NCBI RefSeq assembly: GCF_000802235.1
Contig: NZ_JTDL01000037.1
Location: forward strand, 186,001 to 250,000
Direction of reading: 5' to 3'
DNA: 64,000 nt
Source of the DNA: Sinomonas humi
Lineage (GTDB): Bacteria; Actinomycetota; Actinomycetes; Actinomycetales; Micrococcaceae
Part shown: piece by piece, positions 45,811-54,338 of the stretch
Position numbering within the stretch: the stretch's first letter is position 1
Layout of the letters: each line of letters opens with the position of its first letter
Position numbers and translations under genes: made by a program
Notes under the pieces: model-generated
What the model was told of the DNA's origin: nothing
The model's input: the letters and a program-made list of their open reading frames with translations, nothing else
The model's database searches: none

Positions 45811-46871
45811 GGGGCGCTCTCCGCTTGCTCGATCCGCCTCTCCCCGGGAACGAGGTCGAGGGCAGCGAGAAGACTCCCGAGAGCCTCTCGGCCCACCTCC
45901 GGTGAAAAGAGCTCGGCCCAGCGCTTGTGGGCGCGTTCGACGACGTCATCCGCCGGCAGCGCGGTGGCAGCCTCGGCAATGACGTCGGCGAGGGATTGCG
46001 GATCCCCCGCGTGCGCGATCCAGGGATGGTCATGGCCGACCACCTCGGGGAGCGCGCCCGCGTCAGTCACGACGACCGGGACTCGGGCGGACATCGCCTC
46101 CGTGACGACGAGGCCGAACGGTTCGTCCCAGACGGACGGTACGACCAGAATGTCGATCGTGCCGAGGAACTCGTCCGTGACCATCCATCCGAGTTCCTGG
46201 ACGGAGCGCCCCAGGGAACGGATCCGGCCTTCGACGACGACGCGCTCCCGCGCGTCCACGAAGCGCGGCTCCCCTGCGATGCGCAGGAAGTAGCGGAGCG
46301 GCGCGCGGTGGCGAAGGCGCCCCATGGCATCGGCGAGCAATGGGATGCCCTTCGCCTCGGAGGGCCGCCCAAGGAAGCCGAGGCGGACGGGGCCCTTTCC
46401 CCGCGGAACCAGGACCCGTTCGAGTGCGGGCGACCAGTTTGCGAGCACTCTGGCACCTCGCACCTTCGACGCCATGAACTGAGACGGCACGAGAGTGGCC
46501 ATCGCACGGGCGCGAGCCATGGGCACGACGAGCTGCTGAGGCCCTGCGGGGAGCTGGTGGAGGTGGACAATGCGATGCGCCATGCCCGCCGTCGCTGTGG
46601 CTGGGACCAGCCCGTTGCACCACAGGACCCCTTCCGGGTGGGCCTTCCTCCAGCGCCGCAGCGCGAGCATGTACTCGGGCCGCCCACGGCACGGGAGCGC
46701 CTCGACCGGGAAGCCGCGCTCCTGCGCCGCGACGATCACACCCTGTGGGTTCTCCGGGCCCACGACCAGCACGTCGACCCCCATCTCCCTGAGGACCTCG
46801 GCGATTGCGAGGAGCATGACCTCCCCTCCGCCGATCTCACCGTTGTTGGCCGCGAGAACGATGTGTGTCAT
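45807..46871 (-). CDS. Glycosyltransferase, GT4 family
   Basis: 354 residues, GT-B fold: HIVLAANNGEIGGGEVMLLAIAE at the N-terminus, RLGFLGRPSEAKGIPLLADAM in the donor domain and VPSVWDEPFGLVVTEAMSARVPVVVTD as the conserved acidic motif. Starts with ATG overlapping the stop of the polymerase/ligase gene by 4 bases and overlaps the next gene in the same way. One of several chain-building transferases of the operon; specificity unknown. Confidence 0.92.
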   Translation of the reverse strand: MTHIVLAANNGEIGGGEVMLLAIAEVLREMGVDVLVVGPENPQGVIVAAQERGFPVEALPCRGRPEYMLALRRWRKAHPEGVLWCNGLVPATATAGMAHRIVHLHQLPAGPQQLVVPMARARAMATLVPSQFMASKVRGARVLANWSPALERVLVPRGKGPVRLGFLGRPSEAKGIPLLADAMGRLRHRAPLRYFLRIAGEPRFVDARERVVVEGRIRSLGRSVQELGWMVTDEFLGTIDILVVPSVWDEPFGLVVTEAMSARVPVVVTDAGALPEVVGHDHPWIAHAGDPQSLADVIAEAATALPADDVVERAHKRWAELFSPEVGREALGSLLAALDLVPGERRIEQAESAP

Positions 46872-48082
46872 GTCCCATTCCTCCTGAACCGCTGGATCTC
46901 TTCCGAGGGGCCGGCAGCCGAACCCGCCCGCGGAAATTGGGTGATAGCCGCATATTGCATCGAAATCCCTACCGCAGCCGCCGACGACACGGTCATGAGC
47001 ACCTCACCGAGATTGATCGCACACACTGCGATGCCGATGAGGGTCGCTTCGTACAGGGGGACGCGTCGCGAACCGAGCTTGACGAGGGCTGCGAATGCGG
47101 CGAAAAGGAGGCCGACGACGAGTGCGAACGCGATCCAGCCGCCTTCCGTCCTCACCGAGAGATACGAGCTGTGGTAGAAGAACGTGAGACCGTCGACGAG
47201 AGCGCGCGCTGTCCCGGCACCGTGGCCGAACCAGGGGCTCGTCTGGACATCCGCGAGCGCGGCCTCATCGATCCGAGCACGCAGGGCATCACTCCCTGCT
47301 CGGCCCGAGAAGGCGTCCGCCCCTAGGCCCTCATGGGTCGCGGTGCTGACCCAGAGAACGGCGACAGCGAGAAGGCCGAGCGCAAGCCACGGGTTCACGC
47401 GGAGCCGTCTCAGCAGGAGCCACGCCGCCATCGTGCATGCCGCGAGGAGCGTCGTCCGCGAGTCGGTGAGCAGTACGCCGGCAATCGCAGAGGCCGCAAC
47501 GATCAGCCTGCTCCCTCCCTTGTGAAGGGTTGGGAGCGCCAGACCGGCGCACACGATGATGATGAGCCCGGCGGTGTTCGGGTCGCCGAAGATGCCCGTG
47601 AGTCGGTTCTCGTAAGCACTTTCCTTGAACGTAGCGGCGCCCCAGACAACCCCTATGACCATTCCGAATGCGAGCCCGCGTGCGAGGGCCACCCGATCGA
47701 GCCGACCCGCGGCGATGACGACGATCGCGATGGCGTCGATCGCCAGATGGCTCAAGCGCCGAATGTCCGGATTGCCGAGCGCGATCGAAACCAGGGCGAT
47801 CCACACCGCTCCTGAAAGGGCAAGGACTGGCATCCAGCGCGGAAGAGGCATGGCGTTCGGCCGCGACCCGAGGCCTACCAGGACTGCGAGTCCTGCTGCG
47901 ATCGAGTCGACCGGGATCCCCAGCCCGGGCACGTCGACTCCCCCGACCACGAAGCCGACAGCGCAGAGGAAGGCCAGAAGTTCGGCCATCCCAGCCGGCC
48001 GCATACCGAGGCTCCGGCTTGTGCCGAGGCTGCTCCCTCCGCCAGATGCCAATCGAGGAGACGACAGAGCCCCGGACGTCAC
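46868..48082 (-). CDS. O-antigen polymerase/ligase-like membrane protein (Wzy/WaaL type)
   Basis: 404 residues, GTG at 48082, 4-base overlaps at both ends. About ten to twelve hydrophobic segments, for example LLAFLCAVGFVVGGV, MPVLALSGAVWIALV, WLALGLLAVAVLWVS and WIAFALVVGLLFAAFAAL. The family motif region is ENRLTGIFGDPNTAG and the periplasmic loop SPWFGHGAGTARALVDG-to-HSSYLSV, both typical of O-antigen ligase-like proteins. It would polymerise repeat units or join chains to their anchor outside the membrane. Confidence 0.87.
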   Translation of the reverse strand: MTSGALSSPRLASGGGSSLGTSRSLGMRPAGMAELLAFLCAVGFVVGGVDVPGLGIPVDSIAAGLAVLVGLGSRPNAMPLPRWMPVLALSGAVWIALVSIALGNPDIRRLSHLAIDAIAIVVIAAGRLDRVALARGLAFGMVIGVVWGAATFKESAYENRLTGIFGDPNTAGLIIIVCAGLALPTLHKGGSRLIVAASAIAGVLLTDSRTTLLAACTMAAWLLLRRLRVNPWLALGLLAVAVLWVSTATHEGLGADAFSGRAGSDALRARIDEAALADVQTSPWFGHGAGTARALVDGLTFFYHSSYLSVRTEGGWIAFALVVGLLFAAFAALVKLGSRRVPLYEATLIGIAVCAINLGEVLMTVSSAAAVGISMQYAAITQFPRAGSAAGPSEEIQRFRRNGT

Positions 48083-49242
48083 GCGTTACCCCGCTCGTAC
48101 TCTGCAACGATCAGCGCGGACATCTCCCGCCTCGTCGGCCAGCCCTCCGCCAGGGCAGGGCGTTCATCGCCATCGGCCTGGCGGACGATGGCGTCGGCTA
48201 CGCCGCGCGGATCATCGGCTGCTGCGAGGCACCGCTCAGGGAGGATCTCGGGGTTTCCGCCTACGGGCGTGGCAACGACTCCTAGGCCCGCCCTCACGGC
48301 GTCGAGCAGAGCGTAGGAACAGTTCTCCCATACTGAGAGCTGGACCAGAACGTCTGCGTTCGCCATTGCTGCAGCCGGATCCAGGAAGCCAGGAAGGTCA
48401 ACGGCTTCCCCGAGACCCATATCGCGGACGGCTGCAACGATCGCCGCACGCTCGGGTCCGTCGCCGGCGATTGTGAGCGTTGCGCGCGGATCGAGGTTCC
48501 GCAGCTCGGCGAAAGCGTGCAGGAGGTCTTTGAGGCGCTTCTCGCGTGAGAGCCTGGCCAGCGAGAGAACGCGCAGGCCGTGCCCCACCCTGTCCCCCGA
48601 GCGGACCGACGGCGCGGCGTCACCCGAGCCGCGGGGCGTCACCGCCTCAGCGCTCACACCATTGCCCGAGCCGGTGTCGGGCCGGTCAACGCCGTTGGGG
48701 ACTACCGCGATCTCAGACCGAGGCGACCATTTCTCGACCATCGCACCTTTGGTCGCATGGGAGACGGCTATCGCGGTATTGGTCGCGGCGAGTCGCGCCC
48801 GGTGGACCTGTGCCATGGCTCGCGAGCGCCAAGCGGATCCGTGGTAGACGGCGTCATCAGCTGCGATCCCGTGCTCGGTGGTCACGAGTTGGACGGCCAT
48901 CCCCCTCGTTGCGAGCACCGCGACGACGTCTGCGTAAGCAAGATGCGTGTGCACAACCTCGGGTCTCAGCGCCCGGATCGCCCTGCGGAGTGCGTTCACC
49001 GAAGTCGGCAGTCCGGCGTCCGGACCGAACTTCGTGGCGTAGACGGCAGCACCTGCAGTTCTCAATCGTTCTGCGAGGCGACCCTCCGGGCACATGACCA
49101 CCAGCCGCCAGCCGGGCAGGCCCACTTCCGCGACGTCGAGAACGTGCCGAGCGACCCCACCGAGGTCCGCAACCGGTACCACCCACAATGCGGTGGGGTG
49201 GAGGCTCATCGGCGAGCGCCGGCGTCGAGCGTTCAGAACCAT
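48079..49242 (-). CDS. Glycosyltransferase, GT4 family
   Basis: 387 residues from ATG at 49242, which overlaps the upstream synthase stop by 10 bases; ATG at 49209 is a shorter alternative. GT-B fold: LWVVPVADLGGVARHVLDVAE, RVLSLARLSREKRLKDLLHAF, LTIAGDGPERAAI, and ADVLVQLSVWENCSYALLDAVRAG in place of the usual ESFG motif. A 35-residue Gly/Ser-rich insertion (about 205-240) sits between the two domains. Member of the polysaccharide operon. Confidence 0.9.
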   Translation of the reverse strand: MVLNARRRRSPMSLHPTALWVVPVADLGGVARHVLDVAEVGLPGWRLVVMCPEGRLAERLRTAGAAVYATKFGPDAGLPTSVNALRRAIRALRPEVVHTHLAYADVVAVLATRGMAVQLVTTEHGIAADDAVYHGSAWRSRAMAQVHRARLAATNTAIAVSHATKGAMVEKWSPRSEIAVVPNGVDRPDTGSGNGVSAEAVTPRGSGDAAPSVRSGDRVGHGLRVLSLARLSREKRLKDLLHAFAELRNLDPRATLTIAGDGPERAAIVAAVRDMGLGEAVDLPGFLDPAAAMANADVLVQLSVWENCSYALLDAVRAGLGVVATPVGGNPEILPERCLAAADDPRGVADAIVRQADGDERPALAEGWPTRREMSALIVAEYERGNA

Positions 49243-51473
49243 CGCTCGAGCCTGTCGAGCGCGGTCCAGAAGCCCTCCCCGCTGTTCGTGTGCCCCTGCC
49301 AGATCTCAGGGATGAACCCGACCTCAGGTGCGAGCCGATCAAGCTGTGCGGCGAGCGAAGCCCAGTCGACCTCTCCCTCTCCGATCTGCACGCCCTCGCC
49401 GTCAACGCCCTTCGCGTCCACGAGGTGAAGGTGGATCGTGTGAGGGGCCAAGAGCTCGACCGCTTCGGAGAACGGGATCCCGAGGTGGTTGGCGGCGAGC
49501 TTCGAGTGGGAGACGTCGAGACACAGGCCAATGCCGGTCGACGCGGCGAACTCCGCTGTGTCCTGCGGGTCGAGGAACAGGTTGTGGTACTGCTGGCCGC
49601 CCATAAGCCACGGGTAGGGCGGCAAGGTCTGGGCCGCGAGGCGCACGCCCGAGGTGTCGAGCCGCCCCAGGGCGCTTGCGATCCGCTCGTACATCTGGGC
49701 CCGGTGCTCGGCCGGAACGTGCCGGTCGCGAGTGAACCCGCCCATTGTCACCACCACGATCGGTTCGTCCTCTCGGAACCAGCGGGCGACGGACCGCGTG
49801 ATGCCGATCGTCCGCTGGACCTCTGCGATCGAGCGCTCCCACACCTCGCCGTCGGAGGACGCGAGGTCCACGAGGAAGTCCCCGGCGAAGAGATCAGGCA
49901 GATGGGTCGTGAAACGCATATCGAGCGGCTTGGCGAAGACAGACTCCACGTCGACTTCTAGGTCCTTGTAGGAGAAGTGGAACTCGAGGAAGTCAGGAGT
50001 GCAGTCGGCGACGAGGGCTGCATGGTCGTGATACCGGACCGGCAGCCCCCACGGCCGCCGGAATCGGAAGTCGCGCGCCGCGGGCACGACGTCGCCGAGA
50101 TCGCCGCTGTAGAAGAAGTCTCCTTCCGCGACGGCTCGCCGAAGAGTCCTGCCGAGCAGGCGCGGGAGTGCATTGGGCTGGAGTCCACGCCCGGGACTCT
50201 TGATGTCCACGTCTGCCTCTCGCACCACGTGGCCCATGGGCAGTGGCCTGGCGGCAACGAGAGATTTCGCAAGGTTCGCCCGGTTCATGAGCTCGCCCGT
50301 CGAGACCTCTCGCGGGGCACTCTCCCCAATCGATTCCTCAGCCTCGCGGATCCAGCGGACCATCTCCGCGAATTCATGCGGGAGAAGCGAAACCTTGTGG
50401 TCGTTGCCCTCCATTGAGACGTCCACGGTGAAGTGCTTCTCAATGATCTTGGCCCCGCGCGCCACCGCAGCGAGCGGCACGTGGTAGCCGCGCTCATGCC
50501 CCGAGTAGCCCACGATGCATTGGCCGATCTCAGCGAGCCGATCCATGTACGCAAGGTTCACGTCCTTGAACGGAGCAGGGTATGAGGACTGGCAGTGGAG
50601 CAACGCAAAGCTCGCACCGAGCCCTCGGACCAGCGCAGAGGACTCCCGGATCTCGTCTTCCCGCGACATCCCCGTACTCAGTACGAGCGGCAGGCCCGTC
50701 GATGCGGCTTCGCGCAGAAGCCCGTGGTTGGTCAGATCGGCCGAGGCAATTTTGAGAGCGGGAATGCCGTAGTCAGCGAGAGCTCCCACGCTCGGGCCAT
50801 CCCACGGTGTGCACATGACGTCGATGCCGCGGTCACGGCAATGATCGAAGACCTCGAAGAGCTTCCCTGCCGGGAGCGAGAAGCGTGAGAGGAGGTCGAG
50901 GGTGTACTGGGCGCCCAGATCCTCCCCTTCGCTCGAGCCCCCGGCCTGGCGGTAGAGCGCATCAAGGTCCCGGAGCTGGAACTTGACGGCGTCAGCCCCT
51001 GCGTCGGCCGCCAGATCCACGAGGCGGCGCGCGAGATCGAGGGAGCCATTGTGGTTGTTCCCGATCTCGGCGATCACGAAAGCGGGCTGCCCTGCCCCGA
51101 TCTCGCGGCTCCCGATCGTGAAGACGTCGGCGCGGTCCACTGCTACTGCTACGAGACGACCCCGCTCATCGACGAGGGGGAGGTGACGGATCTCCCTGCC
51201 CATGAGAGTGCCGAGGTCCGGAAGCGGCGTTCCAGCTCTTGCACTCCGGACCCCAGGGTTGGCTACGTGGACGGCAGGAACATCCAGCTCGGCGTTCGGG
51301 TTCTGGACAATCCAGCGCCGGAAGTCACCGTCTGAGAGGGAGCCCCGGAGAACACCGTGCTCGTCAACGCAGAACGCGATCCGCTCCTGGTTCTCGGTGA
51401 TCTTCGCGAGCGCCGTGAGGATCGGAGCCTCGGCGAAGACGATGAAGGGCGCAATGTTGCGCTCGATGATCAC
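49233..51473 (-). CDS. NeuB-like nonulosonate synthase fused to CBS domains and a sugar isomerase-like TIM barrel
   Basis: 746 residues, GTG at 51473 overlapping the neuA-like stop (GTGA). Residues 10-120 are a CBS pair (FCVDEHGVLRGSLSDGDFR; HLPLVDERGRLVAVAV). Residues 130-365 are a NeuB barrel with EIGNNHNG, VKFQLRD, KIASADL, LSTGM, HCQSSYPAP, YSGHERG and EKHFTVD. Residues 395-460 are an SAF/antifreeze-like domain. Residues 475-746 resemble the xylose isomerase-like/AP endonuclease 2 barrel (CLDVSHSKLAANHLG, HLHLVDAKG, EGEVDWASLAAQ). NeuB enzymes condense PEP with an N-acyl hexosamine to give a nonulosonic acid. The last domain could prepare or process the sugar. Single-domain NeuB is about 350 residues. 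Confidence 0.92.
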   Translation of the reverse strand: MIIERNIAPFIVFAEAPILTALAKITENQERIAFCVDEHGVLRGSLSDGDFRRWIVQNPNAELDVPAVHVANPGVRSARAGTPLPDLGTLMGREIRHLPLVDERGRLVAVAVDRADVFTIGSREIGAGQPAFVIAEIGNNHNGSLDLARRLVDLAADAGADAVKFQLRDLDALYRQAGGSSEGEDLGAQYTLDLLSRFSLPAGKLFEVFDHCRDRGIDVMCTPWDGPSVGALADYGIPALKIASADLTNHGLLREAASTGLPLVLSTGMSREDEIRESSALVRGLGASFALLHCQSSYPAPFKDVNLAYMDRLAEIGQCIVGYSGHERGYHVPLAAVARGAKIIEKHFTVDVSMEGNDHKVSLLPHEFAEMVRWIREAEESIGESAPREVSTGELMNRANLAKSLVAARPLPMGHVVREADVDIKSPGRGLQPNALPRLLGRTLRRAVAEGDFFYSGDLGDVVPAARDFRFRRPWGLPVRYHDHAALVADCTPDFLEFHFSYKDLEVDVESVFAKPLDMRFTTHLPDLFAGDFLVDLASSDGEVWERSIAEVQRTIGITRSVARWFREDEPIVVVTMGGFTRDRHVPAEHRAQMYERIASALGRLDTSGVRLAAQTLPPYPWLMGGQQYHNLFLDPQDTAEFAASTGIGLCLDVSHSKLAANHLGIPFSEAVELLAPHTIHLHLVDAKGVDGEGVQIGEGEVDWASLAAQLDRLAPEVGFIPEIWQGHTNSGEGFWTALDRLERWF

Positions 51474-52180
51474 AGCTCTGCTTCCTTCGCCTCGAGCGCG
51501 TCTTGGAACCATCTGAGCTGCTGTTCGGCAATGAGCAGGTCCAGTTCGGTATCGACGTCGATGCCTTCTCGCTCGTCCATCACGAAGAGCCCGACTTTGC
51601 CGCCGAGGCGGTGGCCGCCCTGCTCGTAGATCTCTGTACGAGTGATGTAGAGAGAACCGGTTTCGCGGTATGCATAAGCGGCTTCATCGAGATCCTGCCT
51701 CCGGGGGCGCCGCGCGGGATCATACGCAGCGGACGGCACGTCCCCCCAGAGCCACAGAAACGGTGGCTGCGGAACGACGCCCACCAAGGAGTCGACTCCG
51801 CTTGCCTCGAACTGCTCGAGAGCGCGGTCCAAGGTTCCAGGGAATCGCACGGGCGAGGTCGCTTGAAGCAGCACGACCGCGTCCGGACGCCGCCCTTGCC
51901 GAACGCGTGAGGCGATGGCGTGGCGGACGACGGGCTCGGTGGGCGTCTCGTCGAGCGCCAAAGCCGCAGGCCGTATAAAGGGCACGTCTGCTCCGGCGCC
52001 GCGAGCGACTTCGGCAATCTCGTCGTCGTCCGTCGACACGAGGACATCAAGGCTGGGGCGAGCGTTGAGGGCCTGTTCAATGGTCCAGACGAGGAGTGGC
52101 TTCCCGGCGACGGCGCGGACGTTCTTGCGATGGACGCCCTTCGACCCGCCGCGCGCCGGTATCACGCAGAGTATGCTCAA
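51470..52180 (-). CDS. CMP-nonulosonate (acylneuraminate) cytidylyltransferase, NeuA-like
   Basis: 236 residues from TTG at 52180, preceded by GGGGAAG and overlapping the upstream stop as TTGA. CTP-binding motif CVIPARGGSKGVHRKNV at residues 5-21, then DVLVSTDDDEIAEVA, and LLQATSPVRFPG, all typical of CMP-NeuAc synthetases. The C-terminal part has EREGIDVDTELDLLIAEQ. It would activate the product of the adjacent NeuB-like protein to a CMP-sugar for transfer. Whether the sugar is neuraminic, legionaminic or another nonulosonic acid is open: no NeuC/NeuD-type gene is in the window. Confidence 0.92.
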   Translation of the reverse strand: MSILCVIPARGGSKGVHRKNVRAVAGKPLLVWTIEQALNARPSLDVLVSTDDDEIAEVARGAGADVPFIRPAALALDETPTEPVVRHAIASRVRQGRRPDAVVLLQATSPVRFPGTLDRALEQFEASGVDSLVGVVPQPPFLWLWGDVPSAAYDPARRPRRQDLDEAAYAYRETGSLYITRTEIYEQGGHRLGGKVGLFVMDEREGIDVDTELDLLIAEQQLRWFQDALEAKEAEL

Positions 52181-53331
52181 TTTCTTCCCCTTGGATGCTG
52201 CGGTGCGGATGGCTCGTCGGATACCTGCGGGCCGCAGTGCCCGAGGAGCCGCAGGACATGATCGGCGACGGCGGCCGCGGGTTCGCGCGCCGGCCTCACC
52301 GGAGGCGGCGTGGGCGGCCCGCCCCAACGCCGCATTGAATAGCGGTCCCAGAACTCGAGGAGCCAGCGAGGTGCTTCGGGAAACACGACCCAAGCCGGAA
52401 CGCCCCGTGCAGCGGCCTCGAGCACGCCTGTGGAAAAGGCAGACACGACAGGCCGTTCCAGCTCTCGCAGGGGCCGTCCCGAACGGTCGAATTCAATGCC
52501 GAGACGCTCCCAGAGCGCGTGCTGGAGACGGGATGCGATATCGGTCTCTGCAGGATGGGGCCGGTATATCGCCCCGGTCGCCCGGCAGAAGTCTGCCGTC
52601 ACGCGCCCTTTGGTCCCGCGCGGGAGCTCGGCGCCGTGGAGCTGCCCCAAGTACAGGGGGCGTCCCCCTCGCGATGGCACTGACTGCTCGTTCCTTGCAG
52701 CCCACAACAGCTGCGATCCGATGCTCGAACAGACGACGTCGTCTCGCTGCGCCGCCGCAAACTCGCCGTCCTCGTCGCTGAACGCCAGGAAATGCGATTC
52801 CGGTGGGAGCGGGGGCGCATGCGGGGTCAGGAGACCGTGCTGGACGACAAGTCGCGCCGCACCTGCGGCCCGTGCCCACCGATTGACGAGCGCGCCCACG
52901 GGCAGGAAGTGACCGATCGTCACCACCGCGCGAAGAGCGCCCAAGACCTCGGGCAGAGCGGTTCGATCGGAACCACTCGGAGCCGCGCCGGCGTCGTCCG
53001 GCCCGCACACCGCTGCTGCCCCGCCCAGAGGTACCTCGAGCCATCGCCAGCCCTGCCCCGGCAGCAGGCCAGGGCGCCGCGAGCGCATGAGTACGGCCGC
53101 GTCAATACCGGGGAGCAGCTCGAGGGGACGTAGGAGCGAGGCCAGTTGAGTTGGGGTCTCGGCGTCAAGGCCGATGAGGGCCACCGGCGCGGTTCCCCGT
53201 AGCGCGAGCCAAAGATCGCTCTCCCGTCGAGGGAGAAGCGATGTACGGATGCTCCGCAAACGGTTCTGGCGTCCCTGCCACCGCCGCCACTCCTCAATGT
53301 CGCGTGGAAACAGGAGTCCGTGTTCGGTCAC
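52177..53331 (-). CDS. Candidate nonulosonate (sialic acid-type) transferase, GT-B-like, family not recognised
   Basis: 384 residues, GTG at 53331 overlapping the upstream stop (GTGA). It could not be placed in a named family by eye. Three short motifs of bacterial sialyltransferases appear in the right order and spacing: an acidic D/E-D/E-G type motif (DEDG, 186-189), an HP motif (YRPHPAE, His259-Pro260) and an S-S/T motif (AFSTG, 300-301). LVVQHGLLTPHAP (162-174) is another GT-B-like feature. It ends directly into the neuA-like gene. Transfer of a CMP-activated sugar is therefore proposed. Other membrane-associated polysaccharide transferases with QHG and HP motifs remain possible. Confidence 0.6.
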   Translation of the reverse strand: MTEHGLLFPRDIEEWRRWQGRQNRLRSIRTSLLPRRESDLWLALRGTAPVALIGLDAETPTQLASLLRPLELLPGIDAAVLMRSRRPGLLPGQGWRWLEVPLGGAAAVCGPDDAGAAPSGSDRTALPEVLGALRAVVTIGHFLPVGALVNRWARAAGAARLVVQHGLLTPHAPPLPPESHFLAFSDEDGEFAAAQRDDVVCSSIGSQLLWAARNEQSVPSRGGRPLYLGQLHGAELPRGTKGRVTADFCRATGAIYRPHPAETDIASRLQHALWERLGIEFDRSGRPLRELERPVVSAFSTGVLEAAARGVPAWVVFPEAPRWLLEFWDRYSMRRWGGPPTPPPVRPAREPAAAVADHVLRLLGHCGPQVSDEPSAPQHPRGRN

Positions 53332-54338
53332 ACCCACAGTGCGTCCACCTCGGCAATGCGGTGGGCGAAAGTGTGGTGGGCGAGACTCCGCCGCCGCCCA
53401 GCCTCGCGGATGCGCTCGGACCAAACATGATCGCGCTGTGCGCGGACGGCCAGTTCCACGAGTTCCGACGCCGATTCGAAGACAAGGACTTCCTTGCCGA
53501 CGTCGTAGAACTCGCCGACGTCCTGACGGTCGGCCAGCTGGAGCCCGCCCATCCCCGGGACCTCGAACGTCCGCATCGCCAGGCCGGCTTGGGGTCCATG
53601 AATGTTCACCGCGGCCGCCGCCTCCGCTTGGACGGCGTATGCGCGTTGGAGCGGAATGTCGCGCTCGGCCGGGACGGACGGTCGTGCCAGTTCCCACGTC
53701 CTCAACCTGTCGAAGAGGTGATGAGACCATTGGCGCCCGTACGCCCGAACCGGGAGGCCCGCCTTCCCCAGCTGGGTCAACAGGTCCACCCGGTTCGCGT
53801 ACCGGGCGCCCACGAAGACGATTTCTCCTGAGCGTCTGGCTGACGGAGACGTCAGGTCCGGGTCGAAGGCATTCGGCACAAAGGTCGACTGGATACCGCG
53901 CGCGCAGAGCTGCTGCGCCTCGGCTCGGGCATAGCTGACGACGGGCCCCACCTTGCGGAGGAACTCGTCAGTGAACCGGTGCCGGCGTAGGTCGTCGTAC
54001 AGCCAGAGGATGCGAGGTGTGCGGTGTTCGTCGAGGTGGTGCCAGAACTCGCCTCCGAGCGTGTCACCTTTGATCACCACGACCCGATCAGGTTGCGCCT
54101 CACGAAGCACTGCGAGTGCCCGCCGGGTGGCCCATGTCTCAGCGTGAGCATGACCGTCGAATCCCAGTCGAGCAGGAAGCTCGAAGCGTGCTTTGTTGCG
54201 CAGCTTGTCTGGGAAGCTCTCGAACGCGTCGTAGCAGTGGGTCATGACCTCGTATCCCCGGCTCCCGAACGCACGTGCGATGGAGCGGTGGTAACCGTGG
54301 AAAGTGGGCGTGACGAGCAACAGCCGCAGTGTTCTCAC
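53328..54338 (-). CDS. Glycosyltransferase, CgeB/Glyco_trans_1_2-like
   Basis: 336 residues, GTG at 54338 overlapping the upstream GT2 stop (GTGA). GT-B-like: LRLLLVTPTFHGYHRSIARAF at the start, VVVIKGDTLGGEFW, ILWLYDDLRRH, and in the C-terminal domain IVFVGARYANRVDLL and AMRTFEVPGMGGLQLADRQ, the pattern of CgeB-type transferases. Probably acts in the cytoplasm on a lipid-linked glycan. Member of the polysaccharide operon; substrate unknown. Confidence 0.87.
   Translation of the reverse strand: MRTLRLLLVTPTFHGYHRSIARAFGSRGYEVMTHCYDAFESFPDKLRNKARFELPARLGFDGHAHAETWATRRALAVLREAQPDRVVVIKGDTLGGEFWHHLDEHRTPRILWLYDDLRRHRFTDEFLRKVGPVVSYARAEAQQLCARGIQSTFVPNAFDPDLTSPSARRSGEIVFVGARYANRVDLLTQLGKAGLPVRAYGRQWSHHLFDRLRTWELARPSVPAERDIPLQRAYAVQAEAAAAVNIHGPQAGLAMRTFEVPGMGGLQLADRQDVGEFYDVGKEVLVFESASELVELAVRAQRDHVWSERIREAGRRRSLAHHTFAHRIAEVDALWV

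Noticed and set aside
52181-52393. Longer NeuA-like protein with 71 extra N-terminal residues
   Set aside because: The extra part is Arg/Ala-rich shadow of the upstream gene; TTG at 52180 has a GGGGAAG site and precedes the conserved ILCVIPARGGSKG by one residue.
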